Shown: one piece after another, positions 8,417-17,511 of the stretch | Layout: each line of letters starts with the position of its first letter | Numbering within the stretch: the stretch's first letter is position 1 | Source of the DNA: an uncultured Muribaculaceae bacterium | GTDB lineage: Bacteria; Bacteroidota; Bacteroidia; Bacteroidales; Muribaculaceae | DNA: 55,195 bases | Assembly (NCBI GenBank): GCA_947525975.1 | Contig: CANNVE010000018.1 | Span: 1 to 55,195, forward strand | Reading direction: 5' to 3' | Notes under the pieces: generated by a model | What the model saw: the letters and a program-made list of their open reading frames with translations, nothing else | The model's database searches: none | What the model was told of the DNA's origin: nothing | Position numbers and translations under genes: made by a program

Positions 8417-9127
8417 TTATTTCCGGTTTGATAGATTGTTGAGGAATGCTGCGTAGGGGCTCAGGCAGTTGTCGAGCATGGCGCCCACGCCTTTGCTTGT
8501 GATTGTGCCTCCGGAGATGCCGTCGACGTAGTCGGCTTCGGGGTTGGCGGGCTTCTGTCCGGCCTTTACCACTTCCACGGGCACGAAGCGCCCGCTCTTG
8601 ATCATCTCTTTGCCGTTGAATTCGTTGCTGAACGCCGGCTTCTCGATTTCGGCTCCGAGGCCGGGAGTCTCGCCCTGATGGGCGAAATATGCGCCATAGA
8701 CTGTGCTGCCGTCGGCGTCGAAGGCCACATATCCCCAGATCGGGCCCCACAGGCCTGCTCCGTAGACGGGGAGGATGTATTTGGTCTGTCCGTCGTCGGT
8801 GGTGCATACGTATACGGGAAGCTGCCTGTCGGCTGCCGGAGCCTTGCTCTGCTTCTCGACGCTGATGTCAAAGGCGTTGTCGCCCACGGTCTCTCCGGCT
8901 TCGTTGATCACGAGCTGCGAGGTGATGTATTTCGAGAAGTCGGCCTTGGCGTCGGCTGCGTCGGTGGATATGTGCACGGCTGCCAGTATCTGCTTCATCT
9001 TGTCGGCGTTGGCGTTGTCGGTCTGCAGAGGCTTGAGGGCTGTGGCCGTCAGAGCGAGGGCCGACCCCACTACCACCACCAGCACTATTATATATATGAT
9101 GGTGTAAACGTTGCTTTGCTTGTTCAT
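8417..9127 (-). CDS. nqrC: Na+-translocating NADH:quinone reductase subunit C
   Basis: 236 aa with one N-terminal membrane helix (about 8-30) and a periplasmic FMN-binding domain. The covalent FMN site is visible as D202-GISGG-T208, a variant of the usual SGAT motif with Gly for Ala; T208 is the FMN-linked residue. Electrons pass through it between the NqrD/E Fe centre and NqrB. It overlaps the end of nqrB by 4 bp (ATGA). It depends on the ApbE flavin transferase, which is not in this window. Confidence 0.97.
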   Translation of the reverse strand: MNKQSNVYTIIYIIVLVVVVGSALALTATALKPLQTDNANADKMKQILAAVHISTDAADAKADFSKYITSQLVINEAGETVGDNAFDISVEKQSKAPAADRQLPVYVCTTDDGQTKYILPVYGAGLWGPIWGYVAFDADGSTVYGAYFAHQGETPGLGAEIEKPAFSNEFNGKEMIKSGRFVPVEVVKAGQKPANPEADYVDGISGGTITSKGVGAMLDNCLSPYAAFLNNLSNRK

Positions 9128-10344
9128 TGCTGCTGTGTTTTAGCGGTGAGACGTTTCATGCGCCTGCGGATGTTGCTCTGCACCACGCACCAGTCGATCA
9201 GCGGAGCGAATGCGTTCATGAGCAGCACTGCCAGCATGGCACCCTCGGGGTATCCGTTGTTGTATGTGCGAATGAGCACGGCAATGACGCCGATGAGGAA
9301 TCCGTAGATGTATTTGCCGGTGGTGGTGCGGGCGGCTGTCACCGGGTCGGTGGCCATGAAGACCACAGCGAATGCGAAGCCGCCGTATATTAGCTGGTCC
9401 CATGCCGTCAGGTAAGACGCGGGGTAGGTGGGTGTGGCGCAAGCGTTGGCTATCCAGCCCATCAGCAGGCCTCCGGCCACTGCCGAGAGGATGATGCGCC
9501 AAGAGGCGATTCCGGCCAGGGTGAGGATGCCGGCTCCGAGCAGGATGCAGATGACTGAAGTCTCGCCGAATGATCCGGGGATTAGGCCCGTGAATGCGTC
9601 CCACCATCCGATGGCGCTTCCGTCAGCGCCTGTGAGGCTGAGTCCCTGGCCTGAAGATGTGGCTATCTGTCCCAGCGGCGTGGCGCAGCTGTAGGCGTCG
9701 GCGGCCACGGGGCCGTAGCCGAGCTGGGTGCCGGTGGCCACGAATACGTGGTCGCCCGACATCTTGGCGGGATAGGCGAAGAATAGGAATGCTCGCGCGA
9801 TGAGGGCCACGTTGAATACGTTGTAGCCCGTGCCGCCGAATACCTCTTTGGCGAAGATCACGGCAAAGGCCACCGCCACAGCCAGCATCCACAGGGGTGT
9901 CTCCACTGGGATGATCATGGGCACGAGGATGCCGGTGACGAGGAATCCCTCTTGTATCTCTTCTTTCTTGATCTGGGCCATGATGAATTCGATGCCGAGG
10001 CCCACGATGTAGCTGACCGCCACCTTTGGCAGGATGGCGAGGAAGCCATAGAGCATCAGGGGCCAGAAGGGTTTGTCGGCGATGCCGCAGGCCAGCCAAT
10101 GCTGGTATCCGGTGTTGTACATGCCGAAAAAGAAGCATGGCATCAGAGCCAGCACCACCATGATCATGGTGCGCTTGCTGTCCATGCTGTCGTGTATCTG
10201 CACGCCTCCCGCCGGCTTGGCCGTGGCTGATGGCGTGAAGAGGAACGTGTCAAGGCCGTCGAATACAGAGTGGAAAGCGTGGAGCTTGCCTCCCTCCTCG
10301 AAATTTGGCCTGACGCGGTCGATGAATCTTTTTAAAGGCTTCAC
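9124..10344 (-). CDS. nqrB: Na+-translocating NADH:quinone reductase subunit B
   Basis: The large membrane subunit (406 aa, about ten helices) that contains the Na+ path and the quinone site. The covalent FMN threonine is T222 in DAYSCATPLG, with Cys where most relatives have Gly. Its 3' end overlaps nqrC; it starts 37 bp after nqrA. Confidence 0.97.
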   Translation of the reverse strand: MKPLKRFIDRVRPNFEEGGKLHAFHSVFDGLDTFLFTPSATAKPAGGVQIHDSMDSKRTMIMVVLALMPCFFFGMYNTGYQHWLACGIADKPFWPLMLYGFLAILPKVAVSYIVGLGIEFIMAQIKKEEIQEGFLVTGILVPMIIPVETPLWMLAVAVAFAVIFAKEVFGGTGYNVFNVALIARAFLFFAYPAKMSGDHVFVATGTQLGYGPVAADAYSCATPLGQIATSSGQGLSLTGADGSAIGWWDAFTGLIPGSFGETSVICILLGAGILTLAGIASWRIILSAVAGGLLMGWIANACATPTYPASYLTAWDQLIYGGFAFAVVFMATDPVTAARTTTGKYIYGFLIGVIAVLIRTYNNGYPEGAMLAVLLMNAFAPLIDWCVVQSNIRRRMKRLTAKTQQQ

Positions 10345-10381
10345 TTTTATCTAATGTTCAATGTTTTGGAAATTCATGTGG

Positions 10382-11704
10382 TTATTCTGTCTCCTTGCGC
10401 AGGTAGTCAAGGCCGTCGCGCACTATCTGCTGCAGTGGCATCTTCGAGGTGTCGGCGTATTCGGCCAGGGCGAAGTCCTCGGGGGCCACCTCGTATATGC
10501 CAAGCTGCTCCATGCCCTCGATGTCGCGGGCGATGATGGCCTTAAGCAGATACTCGGCCATGATGTCCATAGGCATGTACTTGTCGTATTGGCCTGACAT
10601 GATCATGGCTCGGCGTCCGCCCAGCAGGCGGGCGTCGGGGCTGAAGGCCTTGCGCAGGAAGTGTCCGGGGAATGTGTGGCTCGTGCTCATCTTCGAAGGA
10701 GACAGAGACGCCCATCCCATGAATTCGTCCACGTCGTCGCCCTCGGGTATCACGGTCACCTGGCGGTAGGGGAAGCGCAGGTATCCGTCTGCGTCCTCGG
10801 CGGTGCCTGTCAGCACGTTGCCTGAAATTATGCGCACATGGTGGTCGGCTTTCTTCAGGCGTCCGCCCACTATGGCCGAGAGCTGCGCTCCCATCACTGT
10901 CTCGATCATGCATGGCTTCTCCACTTCGGAGCCGGTGAGGGCTACGAGGGTGGAGCCATCGAATGTGCCGTCGGTGACGATCCTGCCGATGCGGGCGAGG
11001 GTGACTGCGTCGAGGGTCCAGACAGTCTCGCCTTTGTTGACCGGCGCTATGTTGGCGATCTGCACGCCGGCGTTGCCCACCGGGTGTGGCCCCTGCACAT
11101 GCACCATCTCCGCGCCGTCGATGTCGCCCAGGCTCCAGTCGTCGGCTACAGACAGGTATACTTTCCCTGTGGTAGCCGATGCCAGGAATCTGGCTCCTGC
11201 CTCAAGCAGGTCCTTCTTGCCGGCGAGCGAGGCCGTCATGGGGGCGGCGAGGGGAGCGCTGTCGATGGCTGTGACGAATATGTCGCGAGGCTGGCGGTCG
11301 GGGCGCGGCACTATGTCGTAGGGGCGCTGGCGCATCATGGCGAGCATGCCCGAGGCGCACAGCAGGTCGATGGCGCTCTGCGCTGAATCGGCCGTCGCGC
11401 TTTTCTGCTCGGCGTCGGGCTCGATCACCACGCGCTCTATCTTGCGGCGCTCGCCGCGCACCACGGCTCGCACGGTGCCGCTCACGGGCGATACTACTTT
11501 GAGCGTCTCATAGGTCTTGTCGCGCAGCAAGGGCTGCCCGGCCAATACTTTGTCGCCCTCTTTCACCTCGGGCTTGGGAGCCAAGCCGGGAAAGTCATCG
11601 GGGATGACGGCCACAGAGTCGGGCATGACCCGGGCCGCGATGGCTGTGTCGGTGAGCGCGCCGGCCAGTCGCAGGTCCAATCCCTTCTTAATCTTGATGT
11701 TCAT
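10382..11704 (-). CDS. nqrA: Na+-translocating NADH:quinone reductase subunit A
   Basis: The peripheral cytoplasmic subunit near the ubiquinone/menaquinone site. I chose the ATG at 11704 (440 aa, MNIKIKKGLDLRL), which matches the family N-terminus (KIKKGLDLPI type). The frame stays open for another 106 codons upstream to 12022, but that stretch runs through the promoter and repeats and does not look coding. First gene of nqrABCDEF. The upstream gap to exbB (517 bp) carries both promoters and a pair of 33-bp repeats. Confidence 0.96.
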   Translation of the reverse strand: MNIKIKKGLDLRLAGALTDTAIAARVMPDSVAVIPDDFPGLAPKPEVKEGDKVLAGQPLLRDKTYETLKVVSPVSGTVRAVVRGERRKIERVVIEPDAEQKSATADSAQSAIDLLCASGMLAMMRQRPYDIVPRPDRQPRDIFVTAIDSAPLAAPMTASLAGKKDLLEAGARFLASATTGKVYLSVADDWSLGDIDGAEMVHVQGPHPVGNAGVQIANIAPVNKGETVWTLDAVTLARIGRIVTDGTFDGSTLVALTGSEVEKPCMIETVMGAQLSAIVGGRLKKADHHVRIISGNVLTGTAEDADGYLRFPYRQVTVIPEGDDVDEFMGWASLSPSKMSTSHTFPGHFLRKAFSPDARLLGGRRAMIMSGQYDKYMPMDIMAEYLLKAIIARDIEGMEQLGIYEVAPEDFALAEYADTSKMPLQQIVRDGLDYLRKETE

Positions 11705-11803
11705 GTCAGTGAGGGTATGTTGTTTATGTTGTTTTCTATGCGTGTGTCGGATTCTGTGTCTCTCGCATGGAGAGCGCCCGCGGGGGCGTAAGTAATTAAC
11801 GCG

Positions 11804-11835
11804 CAAAATTAGTAAAAAATATTTAAATATAACGC
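11804..11835 (-). promoter_or_regulatory. Probable nqr operon promoter
   Basis: Minus-strand TAATTTTG (11804-11811) is a full -7 match; the -33 position is weak (GTT only). It predicts a leader of about 95 nt for nqrA. Confidence 0.45.
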
Positions 11836-11860
11836 ATGTGTGATGAAAAATCACCGGCAG

Positions 11861-11939
11861 GGTCGTTCCTTGGAACGACCACCCGACGAAACGCAGTGGT
11901 TGGTGCGGTCGTACCTTGGAACGACCACTCGACGAAACG
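11861..11939. repeat. Two 33-bp direct repeats with internal hairpins, nqrA-exbB gap
   Basis: Units at 11861-11893 and 11907-11939 (period 46 bp) differ at two positions. Each starts with a 9-bp inverted repeat around a 2-nt loop (GGTCGTTCC/GGAACGACC in the first) and ends in CGACGAAACG. They lie between the divergent nqr and exbB promoters, so they could be an operator pair or a mobile palindromic element. Confidence 0.7.
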
Positions 11940-12058
11940 GCTCTAACCTTCGTACAGGCGATTAAGTCATATTGTTTAACGGATGTTAAGGTGTGTAATG
12001 ATAAAAGTTGCGAAAAAAACACATTAAATCAAATTTCCTCCAAATTGTGCGTTTTTTT

Positions 12059-12090
12059 TTTGGTGGAAATAAAATAATTTGATACTTTTG
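12059..12090 (+). promoter_or_regulatory. Promoter of the exbB operon
   Basis: TTTG (12059-12062) and TACTTTTG (12083-12090), separated by 20 nt, match the -33/-7 consensus well. The leader is about 125 nt. Confidence 0.65.
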
Positions 12091-12221
12091 CAAGTAGGAA
12101 CAACGAAAATTTTGCAATTTCCAAAAGGCCTCTCCTTTAATGGCGCTGGCCGGTTACCATTAAGTCTATACTAATCAACCAAAAAAATAACCTCAATTAA
12201 CAAAACAGTAAACTAAACCAA

Positions 12222-13067
12222 ATGGAAGCTCAAAAGCCCACTGGTCAGCCTACTGCCCAAGCTGGTAAGGCTGCCGCAGCTACTGCTGCAAAGAAAACTA
12301 ACGTTCCCGGCATCAAAAACGCATTCTGGGTGATCGTTGTATGCTGCATCATCGCAGTTCTCCTCTTCATCTTCTGGTTTGGCCACCCCAGCCACTTCAA
12401 CGAAGATGGACATCCCTCTGATCTCTGGGGCACCATCTACAAGGGCGGCTTCATCGTGCCTATCCTCCAGACCCTCTTCCTCACTGTGATCGTGATCTCT
12501 TTCGAGCGCTGGTTCGCTCTCTCTGGCGCCAAGGGCACCGGCTCTATCTCTAAGTTCGTGGCCAACGTAAAGGCTTGCCTGATGAAGAACGACATCGCAG
12601 GCGCTCAGGCTCTCTGCAAGAAGCAGAAAGGCTCTGTTGCCGCTGTTGTCAACGCAGCTCTCGCCAGCTACGCTGAGATGGACGCCAACACCACCCTCAC
12701 CAAGGAGCAGAAGATCCTCAACATCCAGAAGCAGCTCGAAGAGGCTACCGCTCTCGAAATGCCCGCTCTGCAGCAGAACCTCCCCATCGTGGCTACCCTC
12801 ACCACTCTCGGTACCCTCGTTGGTCTTCTCGGTACTGTAATGGGTATGATCAAGTCATTCCAGGCTCTCGCCCAGTCAGGCGCTCCCGACTCAACCGAGC
12901 TCTCTACCGGTATCTCTGAGGCTCTTATCAACACCGCCTTCGGTATCGCAACCGGTGCATTCGCTGTAATCTCTTACAACTACTACTCGAACAAGATCGA
13001 CACGCTGACCTACGCTATCGACGAGATCGGCTTCTCTATCGTACAAACATTCGCCGCAACTCACTAA
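12222..13067 (+). CDS. exbB: ExbB/TolQ-type proton channel subunit
   Basis: 281 aa; with ExbD it forms the inner-membrane motor that uses the proton gradient to drive TonB. A cytoplasmic Ala/Lys-rich tail is followed by three membrane helices (about 32-52, 77-97, and a long pair at 180-260). The MotA/TolQ/ExbB signature lies in the LPIVATLTTLGTLVGLLGTV helix and the following ISEALINTAFGIATGAFAV helix. First gene of exbB-exbD-exbD-tonB. Strong bias to few codons (CTC, TCT, ATC) fits high expression. Confidence 0.93.
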   Translation: MEAQKPTGQPTAQAGKAAAATAAKKTNVPGIKNAFWVIVVCCIIAVLLFIFWFGHPSHFNEDGHPSDLWGTIYKGGFIVPILQTLFLTVIVISFERWFALSGAKGTGSISKFVANVKACLMKNDIAGAQALCKKQKGSVAAVVNAALASYAEMDANTTLTKEQKILNIQKQLEEATALEMPALQQNLPIVATLTTLGTLVGLLGTVMGMIKSFQALAQSGAPDSTELSTGISEALINTAFGIATGAFAVISYNYYSNKIDTLTYAIDEIGFSIVQTFAATH

Positions 13068-13114
13068 TCCCTGATTATCCGAGTTTTTCAACAATCCGTA
13101 AACAAAGGTAAAAT

Positions 13115-13927
13115 ATGGGAAAAGTAAAAGTTAAGAAGAAGAGCACCTTCATCGACATGACCGCGATGAGTGACGTGACCGTTCTTTTGCTTACTTTCTT
13201 CATGTTGACTTCTACCTTCCTGCAGAAGGAACCTACCATTGTCTACACTCCCTCGTCTGTCTCGGAAGAGAAGGTGCCGGTTAACAACCTGATCACCGTT
13301 CTCATTTCCTCGGCCGACAAGGCTGCCAAAGAGGGCGAAGACCCGCTGGCCACAGAAGGTAAGATTTTCATCTCCTTCTCCGGCGGTCTCGACTCAACGC
13401 AGGCTGCGCCCTACATCAGGCGCAAAGTGCTCGACAATGCGGTGCAAGTCTACAATGAACAGCATCCGAAAGATCAGATCTCGCTCAACGACGCTCAGAA
13501 GAAGGTGTTTGCCGAGACTAACATGCTTGGCACCAACTTCAAGCACCTCCCCACGCTCCTCAGCATGAGCATGGGCGATATTGACAAGGAGCAGGGCGAC
13601 CTGCGCAATCCCAACACGGGAATTCCTATCAATGACAACAAGAACAAGGACGCCAACCTCAATGACTTCCAGGTATGGTGCCGCGCCATCTATCTGACCG
13701 CAAAGCAGATGCACGATGACAAGGCTCTCGACGCAAGCATGACCGCCGAGGAAGCAAAGATGTTGGAGGACCTCTATAACGCAATCGTAAAGGAAGGCAA
13801 GGGCATTGCCATCAAGGCTGACAAGGACACCCCGTTCACTACGGTCAACCAGGTGTTTGACAACCTCCAGACAATGGCTCTCAACAAGTTCTCCCTGATG
13901 ACAGCACTCACCTCTGAAGACGAATAA
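13115..13927 (+). CDS. exbD: ExbD-like biopolymer transport protein, first copy, enlarged
   Basis: A short Lys-rich cytoplasmic start, one membrane helix with the essential proton-carrying Asp (D20 in TAMSDVTVLLL), then a periplasmic domain. At 270 aa it is about twice E. coli ExbD (141 aa). The extra length is a polar region (about 110-215) inside the periplasmic part, of unknown role. It follows exbB by 47 bp and precedes a second exbD by 5 bp. The two ExbDs probably form a heterodimer inside the ExbB ring. Confidence 0.88.
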   Translation: MGKVKVKKKSTFIDMTAMSDVTVLLLTFFMLTSTFLQKEPTIVYTPSSVSEEKVPVNNLITVLISSADKAAKEGEDPLATEGKIFISFSGGLDSTQAAPYIRRKVLDNAVQVYNEQHPKDQISLNDAQKKVFAETNMLGTNFKHLPTLLSMSMGDIDKEQGDLRNPNTGIPINDNKNKDANLNDFQVWCRAIYLTAKQMHDDKALDASMTAEEAKMLEDLYNAIVKEGKGIAIKADKDTPFTTVNQVFDNLQTMALNKFSLMTALTSEDE

Positions 13928-13932
13928 AGACC

Positions 13933-14730
13933 ATGGCAGAAGTTCAAGAAAAAGAAGGCGGCAAAAAGAAAAAAGGCGCCCAGAAAAAAATGACTATCCG
14001 CGTGGACTTTACGCCCATGGTGGATATGAACATGCTTCTGATCACGTTCTTCATGCTTTGTACTACGATGATCAAATCGCAGACCCTGCAGATCACTCTC
14101 CCCACAAACGAAAAGCTTGAAAAGGAGCAGCAGAATCAGGCAAAGCAGTCAGAAGCGATCACGCTCATACTCGACACCGAGTATAAGGAGGATGGCTTGA
14201 CTCCGGCCGCAGACCCCGAATCCGGCAAGACTATTCACAATATCTACTGGTACAAGGGACTGCCCGACACCACTTTCCAGACCAACCTCATCGCCAAGGA
14301 GCGTTTCATTGGCGACGGTCGCGACGCTAACGGTGTCAAGGCTCAGCAGGGCATCCGCAAGATCCTCCGCGCTCAGAACACTGAAGTGCTCGCCAAGTAT
14401 GATGAATACAAGGAAATCTGGCGCAACAAGGGTGACTGGCAAGGCAAGAAGATGACCAAAGAGGTCTTTGACTCGCTTGCCAAGGCTAACGCCGGCGACA
14501 CCCTCCTGACCCGCCCCGTTGTGATCATCAAACCCGGCCCCAACGCCACATACGAGAGCCTCATCAACGCGCTCGACGAAATGCAGATCAACCAGATCGC
14601 CCGCTACAGCATCCAGCTCCCCACCCATGTGGACACTCTCATGCTTGAGGACTACCAGCGCAGGCACCCGTCAGAGCACGTGATCAACGCTCCCGTGAGA
14701 AGTGAAAACGCTACATCTTCTAACAAATAA
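13933..14730 (+). CDS. exbD: ExbD-like biopolymer transport protein, second copy, enlarged
   Basis: 265 aa. The membrane helix carries D31 in FTPMVDMNMLLITFFML, a canonical ExbD signature. A 20-residue Lys-rich cytoplasmic tail precedes it. The periplasmic part contains an insertion (about 90-190) that is not clearly similar to the one in the first copy, then the usual C-terminal ALDEMQINQIARYSI segment. Only 5 bp separate it from the first exbD and 14 bp from tonB, so translation is probably coupled. Confidence 0.88.
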   Translation: MAEVQEKEGGKKKKGAQKKMTIRVDFTPMVDMNMLLITFFMLCTTMIKSQTLQITLPTNEKLEKEQQNQAKQSEAITLILDTEYKEDGLTPAADPESGKTIHNIYWYKGLPDTTFQTNLIAKERFIGDGRDANGVKAQQGIRKILRAQNTEVLAKYDEYKEIWRNKGDWQGKKMTKEVFDSLAKANAGDTLLTRPVVIIKPGPNATYESLINALDEMQINQIARYSIQLPTHVDTLMLEDYQRRHPSEHVINAPVRSENATSSNK

Positions 14731-14744
14731 AACACTGACAGATT

Positions 14745-15602
14745 ATGGCAAAAGATGTAGATCTTTCATCAAAAGAATGGCTTGACATAGTATTTGACGG
14801 CAAGAACCAGGAATATGGCGCATACGAGATGCGCGCCACATCTACGGCTCGCCACAACAAATCTGTGGTCATAGTTATAATCGGCCTGGCCGTTATCCTC
14901 ACTCTTCTGATCCTTTCTGTCTCGGGCGTTTTCCAGCGCGCTGAGTCAGACGGCCCAGATGCCGCCACTGCCCAGGAGGACGTAGTTATGTACGACGCCG
15001 AGCAGGAGGAAGAGATCCAGAAAGAGGAAATCATCGAAATCCCCGAGCCCGAGGAAGTGGTGATGGAAAAAGAGGAAGTGGCCAACCAGATCCAGAACAC
15101 CATCATCGACATCGTCGAGGATGAGAAGGTTATTAACGAAGTGAAGACTCAGGACGAACTCCGAAATGATGACCGTATGATCGGTGGTCAGGACATCAGC
15201 GATGGTGTCGACGACTTCACCAAGGAGGTCATCAAGGAAGAGGTGATCGTAGTTGATGAGAAGCCCAAGGAAGATAACATTATCTACACCACGGCCAACG
15301 TTCAGCAGAAGCCTGAGTTCCCCGGCGGCGAAGCAGCCATGTACAAATGGCTCAACGACCACATGCAATATCCCGCCCAGGCGGCTGAGGAAGGCGTGTC
15401 GGGACGCGTCGTAGTGCAGTTCGTGGTATCGAAGACCGGCGCTATCGAGAATGTGCAGGTTGTCCGCGGCCGTCACCCGGCCCTCGATAAGGAGGCGCTC
15501 CGCGTAGTGAAGGCGATGCCCAACTGGAATCCCGGACGTAACAACGGTCAGCCCGTGAAGGTTACCTACAACCTCCCCGTGACCTTCAGACTTCAGAAAT
15601 AA
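14745..15602 (+). CDS. tonB: TonB family energy transducer
   Basis: 285 aa: a short cytoplasmic N-terminus, one membrane helix (about 43-67), a long Glu/Val-rich periplasmic linker (about 85-170; many E, few P, unlike the Pro/Lys linker of enterobacterial TonB), and a C-terminal TonB domain (about 195-285). The signatures EFPGGEAAMYKWL, YPAQAAEEGVSGRV and RHPALDKEAL are clear. It transmits ExbBD motion to outer-membrane receptors, such as the SusC-like protein encoded at 22604. Last gene of the operon, with an intrinsic terminator 22 bp after the stop. Confidence 0.94.
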   Translation: MAKDVDLSSKEWLDIVFDGKNQEYGAYEMRATSTARHNKSVVIVIIGLAVILTLLILSVSGVFQRAESDGPDAATAQEDVVMYDAEQEEEIQKEEIIEIPEPEEVVMEKEEVANQIQNTIIDIVEDEKVINEVKTQDELRNDDRMIGGQDISDGVDDFTKEVIKEEVIVVDEKPKEDNIIYTTANVQQKPEFPGGEAAMYKWLNDHMQYPAQAAEEGVSGRVVVQFVVSKTGAIENVQVVRGRHPALDKEALRVVKAMPNWNPGRNNGQPVKVTYNLPVTFRLQK

Positions 15603-15624
15603 TTGCTTTTGAACTCCCATACCC

Positions 15625-15662
15625 CGAGGGGCGGGCCTTTTGGCTCGCCCCTCGTATTTTTT
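15625..15662 (+). terminator. Intrinsic terminator after tonB
   Basis: Stem of 13 bp including one G-U (15625-15637 with 15642-15654), a TTTT loop, then TATTTTTT. AT-rich repeat units (15663-15688) follow directly. Confidence 0.85.
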
Positions 15663-15719
15663 CGTTATTGCGTTATAACGTTATTGCGATTTGGCCTTCA
15701 GCCCTAAAATTTCTTAAAA

Positions 15720-15751
15720 TTTCATATTTCCGATTATTTTCAGTATCTTTG
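15720..15751 (+). promoter_or_regulatory. Probable parA promoter
   Basis: TATCTTTG (15744-15751) is a full -7 match; TTTC or TTCA lies near the -33 position (about 15719-15723). The leader is about 33 nt. Confidence 0.45.
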
Positions 15752-15790
15752 CAATCGTGAATCACAATTCTAAACTATAGGATACACAGA

Positions 15791-16561
15791 ATGGGAAAAA
15801 TCATTGCAATCGCCAACCAGAAAGGTGGCGTCGGGAAGACTACGACGGCCATCAATCTTGCCGCCTCCCTCGCCTCCCAGGGCAAGAAGGTGCTGCTGGT
15901 TGACGCTGACCCTCAGGCCAATTCCACTTCGGGGTATGGGATTGACCCGCGATCGATGGACTCGTCGATCTACGAATGCCTCGCTGACGGCTATCCAGCC
16001 GACGGGGCCCAGGTCGACACATGCGTCAAGGGCCTGCAGCTGCTTGGCTCGCGCATCGATCTGGCCGGAGCCGAGATCGAGCTCATATCCAAGGCCGACC
16101 GCGAGAGGGTGATGCAGCGCATGCTCGCTCCCGTAAAAGACAAATATGATTACATTCTCATCGACTGCTCCCCTTCGCTGGGGCTCATAACCGTCAATGC
16201 CCTCACAGCCGCCGACTCAGTCATAATTCCCGTGCAGGCCGAGTATTTCGCTCTTGAAGGCATCAGCAAGCTGCTCAATACCATACGTATCCTTAAAAAC
16301 AGGCTTAATCCCGCCCTCGAGATCGAGGGCTTCCTGCTCACCATGTACGATGCGCGCCTGCGCCTGGCCAATCAGATCTATGAGGAACTCAAGGGCCACT
16401 TCGGGCGCATGGTCTTCGACACGGTGATCCCCCGCAACATACGCCTGAGCGAGGCTCCGAGCCACGGCCTGCCGGCTCTGCTTTATGACCCGGATTCGAG
16501 AGGTGCCACGAGCCACGTAATGCTCGCCAAGGAACTCATAGCCAAGCACCGACGCTCATAG
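15791..16561 (+). CDS. parA: Chromosome-partitioning ATPase ParA (Soj)
   Basis: 256 aa with the deviant Walker A motif KGGVGKTTT (K11 signature lysine, K16), Walker A' LLVDADPQANST and Walker B ILIDCSPSLG. It lacks the long N-terminal DNA-binding extension of plasmid ParA proteins, so it is the chromosomal Soj type. It segregates the origin region with ParB, encoded 62 bp downstream. No parS-like 16-mer (TGTTNCACGTGAAACA type) was noticed in the window. Confidence 0.96.
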   Translation: MGKIIAIANQKGGVGKTTTAINLAASLASQGKKVLLVDADPQANSTSGYGIDPRSMDSSIYECLADGYPADGAQVDTCVKGLQLLGSRIDLAGAEIELISKADRERVMQRMLAPVKDKYDYILIDCSPSLGLITVNALTAADSVIIPVQAEYFALEGISKLLNTIRILKNRLNPALEIEGFLLTMYDARLRLANQIYEELKGHFGRMVFDTVIPRNIRLSEAPSHGLPALLYDPDSRGATSHVMLAKELIAKHRRS

Positions 16562-16623
16562 CAGCCCGGCGCTCTCCCCCATCTTGTTTTTAATCAATAT
16601 CAACAATATAATCAGCTTAAATT

Positions 16624-17511
16624 ATGTCTGCTCCCCAGAAACGCAGCGCCCTTGGCCGAGGCCTCGACGCTCTAATATCGATGGATGACGCACCTGCACG
16701 CGGGTCGAGCGCCATCAGCGACATAGAGCTGAGCCGCATTTCACCTAATCCTGACCAGCCGCGCACGCTATTTGACGAAGAGTCGCTCGCCGAACTTGCC
16801 AATTCGATACGCGAGCTCGGCATCATACAGCCGCTCTCGCTGCGCAAGATTGGCGCCGACACATATCAGATCATAGCCGGCGAAAGGCGCTACCGCGCCG
16901 CCAAGCTCGCCGGGCTTGACAGGGTGCCTGCCTATATACGCACCGCCAACGACGTGGAAATCACCGAGATGGCGCTTATCGAGAATATCCAGCGCGAAGA
17001 CCTCAACCCTATAGAAATCTCGCTGGCTTTCAAGAAACTCATAGACCAATACAATCTCACGCAGGAGCGGCTGAGCGAGCGCATAGGGCGCAACCGGGCC
17101 ACGATAGCCAACTTCCTGCGTCTGCTCCGTCTCCCGGCCGAGGTGCAGCTTGGCCTGCGCGACCGCAGAGTAGACATGGGCCACGCCCGCGCGCTGCTCA
17201 CAATTGAGCAGCCGTCGATGCAGCTCAAGCTGTATAACGAAATCCTGAAGCACGGTCTCTCGGTGCGCAAGGTGGAGGAGTTGGCCAAGGCCTACCGCAA
17301 CGCCGCCGCCGCTGATGCCATGCCGCCTGTCGCCGCCCCGCGGACAGATGACTACGGCATCCTGAAGAAGCACCTGTCGACGGTGTTCGACATGCCGGTG
17401 CAGATGAGCCGCGACAAGTCGGGCAAAGGAAAGATTACCTTCACATTCAAGAATGACGAAGAGCTCGAAAGGCTTATAGCCAGGTTTGACTCTCTTAAGC
17501 AGAACCAATGA
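16624..17511 (+). CDS. parB: Chromosome-partitioning protein ParB
   Basis: 295 aa. The N-terminal GLDALIS start is typical for ParA contact. The CTPase/ParB domain holds GERRYRAAKLAG and ENIQREDLNPIE. A helix-turn-helix (about 135-185, LSERIGRNRATIANFLRLL) binds parS, and a short C-terminal dimerisation domain follows. Its stop overlaps the next gene by 4 bp (ATGA). Confidence 0.96.
   Translation: MSAPQKRSALGRGLDALISMDDAPARGSSAISDIELSRISPNPDQPRTLFDEESLAELANSIRELGIIQPLSLRKIGADTYQIIAGERRYRAAKLAGLDRVPAYIRTANDVEITEMALIENIQREDLNPIEISLAFKKLIDQYNLTQERLSERIGRNRATIANFLRLLRLPAEVQLGLRDRRVDMGHARALLTIEQPSMQLKLYNEILKHGLSVRKVEELAKAYRNAAAADAMPPVAAPRTDDYGILKKHLSTVFDMPVQMSRDKSGKGKITFTFKNDEELERLIARFDSLKQNQ

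Noticed and set aside
11861-11939. CRISPR array
   Set aside because: Only two units with a 13-bp spacer, each self-palindromic; no cas genes anywhere in the window.
11707-12022. 106-codon upstream extension of nqrA
   Set aside because: The extension crosses the -7 box and the 33-bp repeats, while ATG 11704 gives the conserved NqrA N-terminus.
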